Shown: positions 9,373 through 17,692, numbered from the stretch's first letter. The stretch is 31,443 nt of DNA from Schaedlerella sp. (GCA_020024595.1 JAHHTO010000009.1:1-31443), one strand, 5' to 3'. Numbers and translations are program-made. The notes: generated from the sequence alone by a model not told the origin.

Positions 9373-9440
9373 AATTAGGATATTACATTCTGCCAGGGAC
9401 AGCAGCATGTACACTTTTTGATTATGTGAGGACAGGTGTC

Positions 9441-9469
9441 TTGTAATGGAATGCTGTGGATGGTATACT
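9441..9469 (+). promoter_or_regulatory. Sigma-A promoter for the EndA-like nuclease
   Basis: TTGTAA at 9441-9446, 17-base spacer, TATACT at 9464-9469 with an extended TGG before the -10. The gene starts 44 bases downstream. The rest of 9288-9512 shows only the terminator. Confidence 0.65.
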
Positions 9470-9512
9470 TGGGAACAGTATGGAACGATGAAAGCCGGGG
9501 AGTTTTGATAAG

Positions 9513-10361
9513 GTGGCAGGAAGACGAAAGAAGAAAAAACATAGTATAAGAAAGTTTATCATCGCTATGGTGGTGATTGGTTCCGGTGGAGTTGCGGCAT
9601 ATGCTCATTATGGAGGCGCAGAAGCACAGGAACATTTATCTTCTGTGAAATCACAGGTGCAAAGTGTAGTGTATGAAACGGGTGAAAAGCTGGGGCTTGC
9701 AGCACCGACTAGCAAGTTCATACAACAGGCACAGGAACTGTGGGAACGTCTGATCCCAAACGCAGAGGAGAAGATTTCTCTGAAAGAGATTCCGGAATAT
9801 GCAGGAGCACCATTTGTGGAGATCAATTATAATATTCCGAAATTTGAAGAAGCGGATTTTTCGCTAAGCACGTTTGAACAATACAGCGCACTTGATTTTT
9901 ATGGAAGATGTGGTACTGCATATGCAATGCTGGGACAGGAATTGATGCCGGAAGGGGAACGGGAAAGTATTAGCAAAGTTGTGCCGTCCGGGTGGAATAA
10001 TACAAAGTATCCGTGCGTAGATCAGGAGTATCTGTATAACCGATGTCATTTGATCGGATTTCAACTGGCTGGGGAAAATGCAAATGAGAAGAATCTGATC
10101 ACCGGAACAAGATATTTGAATGTGGATGGAATGCTGCCTTTGGAAAATAAGGTCGCAGCCTATATCAGGGAAACAGGAAATCACGTATTGTACCGGGTGA
10201 TACCGATTTATGAGGGCAGGAATCTTGTCGCATCAGGAGTACAGATGGAAGCCCAATCTGTAGAAGACAATGGAGAGGGGATTTGCTTTAACGTATATTG
10301 CTATAACGTACAGCCGGGGATAGAGATTGATTATGCGACAGGGGAAAGCAGAGAGAAATAG
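9513..10361 (+). CDS. DNA/RNA non-specific endonuclease, EndA/DNA-entry-nuclease type, membrane anchored
   Basis: The 282-residue protein starts at GTG; a stop at 9489 in frame leaves no earlier start, and GGGGAG lies about ten bases upstream. A very basic N-terminus (RRKKKKH) is followed by a hydrophobic segment at about 14-33, so it is exported or anchored. The C-terminal half has the beta-beta-alpha metal nuclease signature: YNRCHLIGFQLAGENANEKNLITG around residues 172-195 in two pieces, with the catalytic His of the DRGH-like motif (here NRCH) and the metal-binding Asn of EKNLITGTRYLN. This is the streptococcal EndA family, which cuts nucleic acid outside the cell for uptake or nutrition. 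It stands alone under its own promoter. No competence gene is nearby, so its role here is open. Confidence 0.87.
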   Translation: MAGRRKKKKHSIRKFIIAMVVIGSGGVAAYAHYGGAEAQEHLSSVKSQVQSVVYETGEKLGLAAPTSKFIQQAQELWERLIPNAEEKISLKEIPEYAGAPFVEINYNIPKFEEADFSLSTFEQYSALDFYGRCGTAYAMLGQELMPEGERESISKVVPSGWNNTKYPCVDQEYLYNRCHLIGFQLAGENANEKNLITGTRYLNVDGMLPLENKVAAYIRETGNHVLYRVIPIYEGRNLVASGVQMEAQSVEDNGEGICFNVYCYNVQPGIEIDYATGESREK

Positions 10362-10477
10362 GCTGGAATATGAGGAGGGGGCATAGGAACATGACTTCAC
10401 AATGGGGGAAAACAAGTACCTACAGTATTTTTTGGATACGATCCGTGTGGTGGATGAAGTCAGAAGACAGAATGGGA

Positions 10478-10507
10478 TTGTATTTCATGCGGATTTAGTG
10501 CTATAAT
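10478..10507 (+). promoter_or_regulatory. Sigma-A promoter for asnS
   Basis: TTGTAT at 10478-10483, 18-base spacer, TATAAT at 10502-10507 with the extended TGC before it. The leader of roughly 70 bases is too short for a T-box, and none was seen. No terminator is evident between the nuclease stop and this promoter. Confidence 0.75.
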
Positions 10508-10585
10508 AAAGGACATGTAAGCATTTTGAAGAGCAGACAATATAGTTGGATCGTTCTAACAATAAAATAAAGGAGTATGTGTGAG

Positions 10586-11977
10586 ATGGAATTAATAACA
10601 GTCCGTGAATTATTTAAGAACAGGGAGCAGTACCTTGATAAGAAGGTTACAGTTGGAGGATGGATACGAAGCATTCGAGATTCTAAGACATTTGGATTTA
10701 TTGTGGTAAATGATGGTTCCTATTTTGAGACACTGCAGATTGTATACCATGACAGCATGGATAATTTCCAGGAAGTGTCCAGACAGAATGTGGGAGCTGC
10801 TATTATTGTAACCGGAACTTTGGTTGCAACGCCACAGGCAAAACAGCCGTTTGAGATCCAAGCAGAGGAAGTCAGTATCGAGGGGGCATCTGCGCCGGAC
10901 TATCCACTGCAGAAGAAGCGTCATAGTTTTGAATATCTTAGAACGATTTCTCACCTGCGTCCGAGAACGAATACCTTTCAGGCAGTATTCCGCGTGCGCT
11001 CTCTGGCGGCGTATGCGATTCATCAGTTTTTCCAAGACAGAGGATTTGTGTATGTGCATACTCCGCTGATTACCGGAAGTGACTGTGAAGGTGCAGGAGA
11101 GATGTTCCGTGTGACAACACTGGATATGGAGGATCTGCCGAAGAATGAAGATGGAAGCGTGGATTACAGCAAGGACTTCTTTGGAAAGGAAACCAATCTG
11201 ACGGTAAGTGGTCAGCTCAACGGAGAGACTTATGCGCAAGCATTTAGAAGTATCTACACGTTTGGACCGACTTTCCGTGCAGAAAATTCCAATACGACAC
11301 GCCATGCGGCAGAGTTCTGGATGATCGAGCCGGAGATTGCATTTGCAGATTTGGAAGATGACATGGAACTTGCAGAGGCAATGCTGAAATATGTGATCAA
11401 TTATGTGATGGAGCATGCACCGGAGGAGATGAATTTCTTCAATTCTTTTGTGGACAAGGGATTGCTTGACAGATTGAAGAATGTGGTGGAGTCTGATTTT
11501 GCAAGGGTAACGTATACAGAAGCAATTGAGATTCTGGAAAAGAATAATGACAAATTTGAGTACAAGGTATACTGGGGATGTGACTTGCAGACAGAGCATG
11601 AGCGCTATCTGACAGAGGAAGTGTACAAACGCCCGGTATTTGTTACGGATTATCCGAAGGAAATCAAAGCGTTCTATATGAAACTTAACGAAGACGGTAA
11701 GACGGTTGCCGCTGTAGATTGTTTGGTTCCGGGAATCGGTGAGATCATCGGAGGAAGTCAGAGAGAGGATGATTATGAGAAACTGCGTGCAAGAATGCAG
11801 GAACTTCATCTGAATGAGGAAGATTATGGCTTCTATCTGGATTTGAGAAGATTCGGTTCTACCCGTCATGCCGGTTTCGGACTTGGATTTGAAAGATGTG
11901 TGATGTATCTGACCGGAATGTCTAATATTCGTGATGTCATTCCGTTTCCAAGAACCGTCAATAACTGCGAACTGTAA
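10586..11977 (+). CDS. asnS: Asparaginyl-tRNA synthetase
   Basis: Charges tRNA-Asn with asparagine in the cytoplasm. The 463-residue product has an N-terminal OB-fold anticodon-binding domain (VTVGGWIRSIRDSKTFGFI, about 20-40) and a class II catalytic core: SDCEGAGEMF, motif 2 FRAENSNTTRHAAEFWMIEPE (in two pieces around residues 230-250) and motif 3 GFGLGFERCVMYLTG near the end, closing with IPFPRT. The FRAENS and HAAEFWM wording separates it from aspartyl-tRNA synthetase. I chose ATG 10586 because AAAGGAG ends ten bases before it; the in-frame ATG at 10577 sits directly against that ribosome binding site and is unlikely. Followed by a possible terminator. Confidence 0.97.
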   Translation: MELITVRELFKNREQYLDKKVTVGGWIRSIRDSKTFGFIVVNDGSYFETLQIVYHDSMDNFQEVSRQNVGAAIIVTGTLVATPQAKQPFEIQAEEVSIEGASAPDYPLQKKRHSFEYLRTISHLRPRTNTFQAVFRVRSLAAYAIHQFFQDRGFVYVHTPLITGSDCEGAGEMFRVTTLDMEDLPKNEDGSVDYSKDFFGKETNLTVSGQLNGETYAQAFRSIYTFGPTFRAENSNTTRHAAEFWMIEPEIAFADLEDDMELAEAMLKYVINYVMEHAPEEMNFFNSFVDKGLLDRLKNVVESDFARVTYTEAIEILEKNNDKFEYKVYWGCDLQTEHERYLTEEVYKRPVFVTDYPKEIKAFYMKLNEDGKTVAAVDCLVPGIGEIIGGSQREDDYEKLRARMQELHLNEEDYGFYLDLRRFGSTRHAGFGLGFERCVMYLTGMSNIRDVIPFPRTVNNCEL

Positions 11978-11993
11978 ATGCAAATATAGACCA

Positions 11994-12027
11994 GAGGGTA
12001 TCCCGGTTTCCGGTGATACCCTCGTTT
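11994..12027 (+). terminator. Probable intrinsic terminator after asnS
   Basis: A 9-bp stem GAGGGTATC/GATACCCTC with an inner CCGG/CCGG pairing, followed by a weak GTTT. The short T-run suggests partial read-through into the yhaO-like gene, for which no separate promoter is evident. Confidence 0.55.
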
Positions 12028-12046
12028 GGAAGTAAGGGGAAACAGA

Positions 12047-13096
12047 ATGAAATTTATCCATATTGCGGATGTGCATCTAGGGGCAGAGCCGGATGCAGGA
12101 AGTGCATATAGCGATGTGCGACCGAGAGAACTGTGGGATACGTTGGAAGAGGTCGTGTCAATTTGTGAGCAGGAGCAGACAGATCTCCTTTTGATCGCAG
12201 GAGATTTGTTTCATCGGCAGCCTCTCTTGAGAGAACTGAAGGAAGTCAATTATTTGTTTGATTCACTGACACATACGAAAGTTGTATTGATCGCGGGAAA
12301 TCATGATTATATTGCAATGAATTCGTATTACAGGACATTTGAGTGGAGTCCAAATGTATATCCGTTGTTTGGGCGTGAGATGGAGTATGTTTTGTTAAAA
12401 GAACTGAATACGGCTGTGTATGGGTTCAGTTATTATAGCAGGGAAATCCGTGAACCGAAATACGATACTGCACATGCGAAAGGTCTGGCAGAAATGGAAA
12501 TACTGCTGGTACATGGCGGAGATGAAAAACATATTCCGATTCGCCGGAATGCATTGGAACAGTCTGGCTTTGATTATATCGCGATGGGACATATCCATCG
12601 GCAGCAGGAACTGATTCCGGGGCGTGCAGTGTATGCAGGAGCACTGGAACCAACGGATAAAAATGACATCGGATCTCATGGATTTATCAGAGGGGAAATC
12701 AGAGACAGGACTGTCAGAACCCAGTTTGTGCCTCTGGCGAAGCGGGAATATCTGCATTTGACATTGAAGGTTGATCAGGAGACTACAGCGGGAAGCCTTC
12801 GTGCGCGGATGCGGCAGATGATAGAAGAACGAGGAACCGAGAATCTTTATCAATTTATGATAAAAGGATTTCGAGACCCAGACGTAGAGTTCACAGCGGA
12901 ATACTTGAAAGTTAGCGGAAATGTCCTGAGCATTTCAGATGAAACAAAAGCTGCTTATGACATGGACAGGTTACTCGAGGAAAATCGTGAGAATCTGATC
13001 GGACGTTATATCGAGCTGTTTGGAGACTGTGAAGAGGGAAGTATTGAGCAGCAGGCTTTATATGAAGGTGTGCAGGCATTGATGGAAAGCAGATAA
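12047..13096 (+). CDS. yhaO: YhaO/SbcD-like metallophosphoesterase (DNA repair exonuclease)
   Basis: The 349-residue protein belongs to the Mre11/SbcD calcineurin-like nuclease group. All metal-binding motifs are visible: DVH at residues 8-10, AGDLFHR near 49, AGNHDYI near 85, LVHGGDE near 156 and GHIHRQ near 182. The length and the partner gene downstream fit Bacillus YhaO rather than SbcD, which pairs with the much longer SbcC. It should process DNA ends with its ATPase partner. ATG 12047 is preceded by AAGGGGA at a good distance; an upstream in-frame start at 12026 lacks support. The partner gene starts 37 bases after the stop. Confidence 0.9.
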   Translation: MKFIHIADVHLGAEPDAGSAYSDVRPRELWDTLEEVVSICEQEQTDLLLIAGDLFHRQPLLRELKEVNYLFDSLTHTKVVLIAGNHDYIAMNSYYRTFEWSPNVYPLFGREMEYVLLKELNTAVYGFSYYSREIREPKYDTAHAKGLAEMEILLVHGGDEKHIPIRRNALEQSGFDYIAMGHIHRQQELIPGRAVYAGALEPTDKNDIGSHGFIRGEIRDRTVRTQFVPLAKREYLHLTLKVDQETTAGSLRARMRQMIEERGTENLYQFMIKGFRDPDVEFTAEYLKVSGNVLSISDETKAAYDMDRLLEENRENLIGRYIELFGDCEEGSIEQQALYEGVQALMESR

Positions 13097-13133
13097 ATGT
13101 TACATAGAATGGAAGAAGAAGGGGATATAGACG

Positions 13134-14708
13134 ATGCAGATTCTGGAACTGCACTTGAAGAATTTCGGAAAGTTTACAGACCGGCATATTTATTTTACAG
13201 AACATATGCAGGTGATCCATGGTGAAAATGAATATGGAAAGTCTACCATATACGCATTTATCAAGGCAATGCTCTTCGGGATGGAACGAGGGAGAGGAAG
13301 AGCGGCGGCGAAAGATGCGTTCAGCAGATATGAGCCATGGGAAAACCCAAATTATTATGCCGGTGCTATGCGTTTTTGCTGTGGCGGGCGTACCTTTTAT
13401 CTGGAACGTACATTTGACCGATATGCAAAGAAAGCATCCTTAGTGTGCGAGGATGACGGAGAAGAATTGTCTGTGGAAGCCGGAGATCTGGAAATGCTGT
13501 TGGGCGGAATAACGGCTTCTTCGTTTGAAAATACTGCAGCAATCGGACAATTGACAGCGAAACCAGATCAGGGGCTTGCGGCAGAATTGAAAAATTATGC
13601 TGCGAATTATTATGAGACCGGAAGCGGTGATGTGAATCTACAGGGGGCACTGGACTGGCTGAAAGATAAGAAGAGGCGGACAGAGCAGGCGCAGAAGGAG
13701 CATCGAGAAGACTGCCAGAAAAAGGTAGAGAAGCTGAGGATCCAGAAACGTTATGTTGAGATGGATGAAGAGCATCTGCAAGAGAAACTTACAGAAACGA
13801 AAGAGGAATTAAAGAGCGCAAAACAGAAGGCTGAGAGAGTGAAAAAGGCTCAGGATGCGAAGTTTGAGACGGTTGCCAGACAGCAGGAGGAGAGAAAAGA
13901 ACGCGGCGGTTTTAGAAGGATATGTTTGGTGATTGGCTGCATTGTGACGCTGTTTGGTGTGGGAGGACTGATCGTCTCTTGGTTCATGGAATCTTTCGGC
14001 TTGGAAATGATATGGGGAGTGGTTCTGATTCTGATAGGAATGGGAGTGGCTACCGCAGGATTATGGCGGAAAACGGATTTAAGAAGTGTGCAGGAAGAGT
14101 CTGATACCAAGGAGGTTTCTGAACCAGTTGCGTTTAGGGAACTGCACTGGGAAATTGCTCGTTTGCAGGAGGAAGGAAAGGAAAAGAGTCTTCTGAAAAG
14201 GAATCTTCAGGAACAAATCGAGGAAGTAGAAGAGGATGAGGAAACGGATAGAAAACTTCAGGAAAAAATCCAAATGTTGGATCTGGCAGGGAAAAAGTTA
14301 AGAGAAGCGGCAGAAGAGATGGTGCACAGATCCGGGGAAAGAATGAACAGGGAAGCATCTGAAATCTTAAGAAGCATTACAAATGGACGATATCATCATT
14401 TGCTGATCGATGAACATCTGGACATGGCAGTCTTAAGTGAGGGAAGACGGATTCCGGTGGAACGTCTGAGCAGGGGGACAATGGAACAGATTTATTTTTC
14501 GCTTCGGATGGGGGCACTGAATCTTTTGTATGAGGAAGAAGTGCCGGTAATTTTGGATGATGCATTCGTATATTACGATGAAAAAAGATTAAAATCTGTA
14601 TTAAAATGGTTGAGTGAACAGCCGAGACAGGTTATAATGTTTAGTTGCCAAACACGTGAGAAGCAACTTGTTGATTCTCTGGAAAGATGGAAGGATGAAG
14701 CTTTATGA
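13134..14708 (+). CDS. yhaN: YhaN-like AAA/SMC-type ATPase with two membrane segments
   Basis: 524 residues, about half the length of Bacillus YhaN. The N-terminus QILELHLKNFGKF and Walker A GENEYGKST (about 28-36) are Rad50/RecF-like. A coiled-coil rich in Glu, Lys and Gln (about 185-255) leads to two membrane segments (about 263-285 and 291-311), then a second coil (about 340-400), the ABC signature LSRGTMEQ (about 446) and Walker B VILDDAFVYYD (about 471-481). Where a switch His is usual, the sequence reads FSCQTRE. It is probably the ATPase partner of the upstream nuclease, with the short coils and hairpin membrane anchor in place of the long Rad50 arm. Its stop overlaps the start of the next gene by four bases. 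Confidence 0.88.
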   Translation: MQILELHLKNFGKFTDRHIYFTEHMQVIHGENEYGKSTIYAFIKAMLFGMERGRGRAAAKDAFSRYEPWENPNYYAGAMRFCCGGRTFYLERTFDRYAKKASLVCEDDGEELSVEAGDLEMLLGGITASSFENTAAIGQLTAKPDQGLAAELKNYAANYYETGSGDVNLQGALDWLKDKKRRTEQAQKEHREDCQKKVEKLRIQKRYVEMDEEHLQEKLTETKEELKSAKQKAERVKKAQDAKFETVARQQEERKERGGFRRICLVIGCIVTLFGVGGLIVSWFMESFGLEMIWGVVLILIGMGVATAGLWRKTDLRSVQEESDTKEVSEPVAFRELHWEIARLQEEGKEKSLLKRNLQEQIEEVEEDEETDRKLQEKIQMLDLAGKKLREAAEEMVHRSGERMNREASEILRSITNGRYHHLLIDEHLDMAVLSEGRRIPVERLSRGTMEQIYFSLRMGALNLLYEEEVPVILDDAFVYYDEKRLKSVLKWLSEQPRQVIMFSCQTREKQLVDSLERWKDEAL

Positions 14709-16039
14709 AGATTACATTGCCAGGAAAAGTGACAATGATTATAAATAATTTGCAACTGCATGGGTATGAGGCCTATGCGGTGGGAGGATGTGTTAGAGAT
14801 TCCATTCTGGCAAAGCAGCCGGAGGACTGGGATATTACGACATCGGCGAAGCCGGAGGAGATTAAGCGTTTGTTTCGCCGGACAGTAGATACCGGAATTG
14901 AGCATGGAACAGTGACAGTGCTCCTTGGGAAAGACAGCTTTGAAGTGACTACATACCGGATCGACGGAATGTATGAAGACAGTCGTCATCCCAAAGAGGT
15001 CATCTTTACGAATAAATTAGAAGAAGATCTGCGCCGCAGAGATTTTACGATCAATGCCATGGCGTATAATGATGAGGTGCGTCTGGTGGACGTATTCGGT
15101 GGGATGAAAGACTTAAACCGTCATCTGATCCGCTGTGTGGGCGATCCGATGGAACGGTTTTCAGAGGATGCTCTGCGCATTTTACGTGCAGTGCGTTTTT
15201 CTGCACAGCTGAATTTCATGATTGAACCAATGACAGCAAATGCCGTTCGTGAGCTGGCACCGACGCTGGAAAGTATCAGTGCAGAAAGGATACAGGCGGA
15301 GCTTGTGAAACTGCTTGTATCTGCACATCCGGAGCAGATTCGGGATGCCTATGAACTGGGAATTACGAAGGTGATATTGCCGGAGTGGGATGCAATGGAG
15401 GGGGTGAAACAGAATACACCACATCACAAATATGATGTGGCGGAACACACCATACAGGCACTGAAGAATGTAAAGAGAGATAAGATCCTCCGACTTACCA
15501 TGCTGTTTCACGATATGGGAAAACCTGCAATGAAGACAACAGATGAAAGTGGAAGAGACCATTTTAAGGGGCATGCACTGGTAAGTGAGGAGATTGCACG
15601 CTCCGTTATGAGAAGGTTGAAGTTTGATAATGATACCGTGAAAAAGGTTACCCGTCTCGTTTGTTACCATGATTACAGAATTGAGGCAACTCCTCAGAAT
15701 GTGCGTCGTGCCATGAATCGGATTGGCGTTGAGTTGTTTCCGTACTATCTTGCAGTACGTATGGCAGATGTGAAGGCACAAAGTCCTTATTGCAGAAGAG
15801 AAAAGATTGAAAATATCATTGCCATGCGGGAAATCTATCAGGATACACTGGTCAATGAACACTGTGTTACGTTGCGGGAACTGGCGGTGAGCGGGAGAGA
15901 TCTGATGGAAATCGGCATGAAACCGGGCAGGGAGCTTGGTAATATGCTGGGAGAATTGTTGGAGTGGGTGATTGATGATCCAGACTGTAATAAAAAAGAG
16001 ATTTTGTGTGAATATGTAAAAGAAAAGCTTGGACTATAG
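14705..16039 (+). CDS. cca: CCA-adding tRNA nucleotidyltransferase
   Basis: Builds or repairs the 3'-CCA end of tRNAs. The 444-residue product has the class II polymerase-beta fold: GGCVRD (27-32), the metal-binding DWDITT (41-46), RRDFTINAMAY, then EDALRILRAVRF typical of CCA-adding enzymes, and an HD domain with FHDMGKP and CYHDYR. Such HD-containing forms are common in Clostridia. It starts at ATG 14705 in an ATGA overlap with the stop of the YhaN-like gene, with AAGGATG upstream, so translation is coupled. Why it follows a DNA-repair pair is unclear, though shared promoters are frequent in compact genomes. Confidence 0.95.
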   Translation: MKITLPGKVTMIINNLQLHGYEAYAVGGCVRDSILAKQPEDWDITTSAKPEEIKRLFRRTVDTGIEHGTVTVLLGKDSFEVTTYRIDGMYEDSRHPKEVIFTNKLEEDLRRRDFTINAMAYNDEVRLVDVFGGMKDLNRHLIRCVGDPMERFSEDALRILRAVRFSAQLNFMIEPMTANAVRELAPTLESISAERIQAELVKLLVSAHPEQIRDAYELGITKVILPEWDAMEGVKQNTPHHKYDVAEHTIQALKNVKRDKILRLTMLFHDMGKPAMKTTDESGRDHFKGHALVSEEIARSVMRRLKFDNDTVKKVTRLVCYHDYRIEATPQNVRRAMNRIGVELFPYYLAVRMADVKAQSPYCRREKIENIIAMREIYQDTLVNEHCVTLRELAVSGRDLMEIGMKPGRELGNMLGELLEWVIDDPDCNKKEILCEYVKEKLGL

Positions 16040-16067
16040 CATACTCGGGCTGCCCCTTTCATAGAGT
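16039..16067 (+). promoter_or_regulatory. Candidate sporulation sigma-E promoter for the CotS-like gene
   Basis: GCATACT at 16039-16045, a 14-base spacer, then CATAGAGT at 16060-16067. This is one mismatch from the Bacillus sigma-E -35 consensus and two from the CATACAnT -10. A spore-coat-type gene follows, which fits. Predicted transcript start is about 16074. Assignment is by consensus only. Confidence 0.5.
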
Positions 16068-16110
16068 AGAAATAAAGTAATATGAAATTGTGTAAAGGCA
16101 GGGGGCAGCC
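16048..16110 (+). promoter_or_regulatory. Inverted repeat that buries the ribosome binding site of the CotS-like gene
   Basis: GGCTGCCCC (16048-16056) is perfectly complementary to GGGGCAGCC (16102-16110), which touches the ATG at 16111; a G-U and an A-U pair extend it to 11 bp. The right arm contains the AGGGGG ribosome binding site. The left arm lies in the spacer of the candidate sigma-E promoter and would be absent from a transcript begun there. Confidence 0.6.
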
Positions 16111-17118
16111 ATGAGAGACTATGAATTAGAAATCCTGGAGCAATATGAAATTGAAGTGAAAAGCACCCGTAAAATAAGGGGTGCGTTTTTTTGCGATACA
16201 AATGAAGGGACGATGCTGTTGAAAGAATCAGTTATTTCTGACAAGCGTGCCCCACTCATGTATAAAATGCTCTGCGGGTTAAAAGAGGACGGTTATCCGA
16301 ATGTAGATATTCCGGTGGCAGAAAAAGAGGGGGCGTTTATCAGCACCTCCAGGGATGGAACTCGCTATATGTTAAAACGGTGGTTTCAGGGAAGAGAATG
16401 TGATGTTTGCCGAGAACAGGAACTGTTGGATTCGGCAAGAAATCTGGCAGTGCTGCATCGGAAAATGTATTGGAAACAAGACTGGGAAATGGAGATGCCG
16501 TCCAAGGGGCGTGATTTGAAAGAAGAGTTTCTCTGTCATAACAGAGAATTAAAAAAAGTCCGTATGTTTATAAGGAATAAGGTAAATAAGGGAAGTTTTG
16601 AATATTTGTTTTTACAACATTTTGAAAAAATGTTCCAGACGGCGCTTCAGACAACCAGACGATTGGAAGAATCTGGTTATGAAGAATTGTACAGGAACAG
16701 TGTGGAGAAAGGATGCCTGATCCACGGCGATTATAACTATCACAATGTGCTGTTTTTAAATGCATCGAATTCTGAGATGGCAACAACGAATTTTGAGCAT
16801 TTTCGTCTGGATGTACAAGTGCAGGATTTGTACTATTTTTTGCGGAAGGTGATGGAAAAACATAAGTGGAATGCGAGACTTGGAGATCGGATGCTGAATG
16901 CATATAGCGCCATCTGTCCATTGAAGCAGGAAGAACTGGAGTATATTGCATTGAAACTGGCATACCCGGAGAAATTCTGGAAGATTGCAAATACATATTA
17001 TCATTCTAATAAGGCATGGATCCCAGAAAAAAGTGTGGAAAAACTGCGACTCACGATCATACAGTCAGAAGAAAAAGCTCGGTTTCTGGAAGAGGTGCTT
17101 TCTTTTTCAAACGCATAG
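16111..17118 (+). CDS. CotS-family spore-coat kinase-like protein, probably inactive
   Basis: The 335-residue protein has the aminoglycoside phosphotransferase-like fold of the CotS/YutH/YsxE family of spore coat proteins. The N-lobe carries LKES near residue 33 and YMLKRWFQGREC near 86. The catalytic loop IHGDYNYHNVLF (around 203-215) is well kept with Asp and Asn, but the following metal-binding segment reads TTNFEHFRLD, with Asn in the place of the usual Asp (residues about 226-234). It is therefore likely a structural coat protein or weak kinase. AGGGGG lies six bases before the ATG, but inside a stem. The sporulation-type promoter and the family point to expression in the mother cell during coat assembly. 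Confidence 0.82.
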   Translation: MRDYELEILEQYEIEVKSTRKIRGAFFCDTNEGTMLLKESVISDKRAPLMYKMLCGLKEDGYPNVDIPVAEKEGAFISTSRDGTRYMLKRWFQGRECDVCREQELLDSARNLAVLHRKMYWKQDWEMEMPSKGRDLKEEFLCHNRELKKVRMFIRNKVNKGSFEYLFLQHFEKMFQTALQTTRRLEESGYEELYRNSVEKGCLIHGDYNYHNVLFLNASNSEMATTNFEHFRLDVQVQDLYYFLRKVMEKHKWNARLGDRMLNAYSAICPLKQEELEYIALKLAYPEKFWKIANTYYHSNKAWIPEKSVEKLRLTIIQSEEKARFLEEVLSFSNA

Positions 17119-17182
17119 TGGAATCCGGTCATAATGAGATGGAAGAAAAAGCGTGAAAATGCGCTAAAAAAGCGGAAATCCC

Positions 17183-17211
17183 TTGACAAAAAGGGGGGAA
17201 ACAGGTATAAC
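17183..17211 (+). promoter_or_regulatory. Strong sigma-A promoter for the HU gene
   Basis: Perfect TTGACA at 17183-17188, 17-base spacer, TATAAC at 17206-17211. The start of transcription would be near 17218, giving a leader of about 93 bases that begins with a 7-bp stem arm ATAAAGG. Confidence 0.88.
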
Positions 17212-17310
17212 AGAAAATAAAGGTGAGGTCGTGCCGAGCACAAAGACAGGCCTTTATGATTCTATTAGAATAGAACATATTCTACTACAATAAAGAGGAG
17301 GAAGTTATCC

Positions 17311-17586
17311 ATGAACAAGACAGAATTAATCACAGCTATTGCAGAGAGCGCAGAGATTTCTAAGAAAGATGCAGAGAAAGCACTCAAAGCTTTTTCAGAT
17401 GTGGTTACAGAAGAACTGAAAAAGGGTGGAAAGATTCAGCTGGTTGGATTCGGTACATTCGAAGTGTCCGAGAGAGCAGCAAGAGAAGGAAGAAATCCAC
17501 AGACAGGTAAGACAATGAAGATTGCTGCGTGTAAAGCACCGAAGTTCAAAGCTGGTAAAGCTCTGAAAGACGCTGTGAATGCATAG
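17311..17586 (+). CDS. hup: HU family DNA-binding protein
   Basis: The 91-residue basic protein is a full-length HU: MNKTELITAIAE at the start, the conserved GFGTFEV at about 47-53, and the arm RNPQTGKTMKIAA at about 61-73 with the Pro that intercalates into DNA. It compacts and bends chromosomal DNA as a dimer. GGAGG is seven to nine bases before the ATG. It has its own strong promoter and terminator, so it is a single-gene unit, as expected for a very abundant nucleoid protein. Confidence 0.97.
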   Translation: MNKTELITAIAESAEISKKDAEKALKAFSDVVTEELKKGGKIQLVGFGTFEVSERAAREGRNPQTGKTMKIAACKAPKFKAGKALKDAVNA

Positions 17587-17638
17587 TATACAGTGTGGAA
17601 TGGAAGCCTTTGGAATACTGGGTAATTTAACATAACGA

Positions 17639-17664
17639 AAAAGCAGGGGATTTCCCCTGCTTTT
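17639..17664 (+). terminator. Intrinsic terminator after the HU gene
   Basis: Perfect 12-bp stem AAAAGCAGGGGA/TCCCCTGCTTTT with a two-base loop as drawn (effectively four) and a T-run. The A-run on the left makes it partly bidirectional. Confidence 0.93.
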
Positions 17665-17692
17665 CTGTTGCAAAATGAAAGGAAAAGAAGAG

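Noticed and set aside
10508..10585. Possible T-box leader for asnS
   Set aside because: The leader is about 70 bases, with no T-box sequence or stem I, too short for the element. The metG gap of 48 bases likewise holds none.
10610..12076. Long open frame on the minus strand opposite asnS
   Set aside because: It is 488 codons but lies antisense to a complete asnS with all class II motifs; the translation is rich in His, Cys and Ile with no recognisable domain and no ribosome binding site.
17147..17177. AGCG/CGCT mini-hairpin as terminator after the CotS-like gene
   Set aside because: Only four pairs and no T-run after it on the plus strand.
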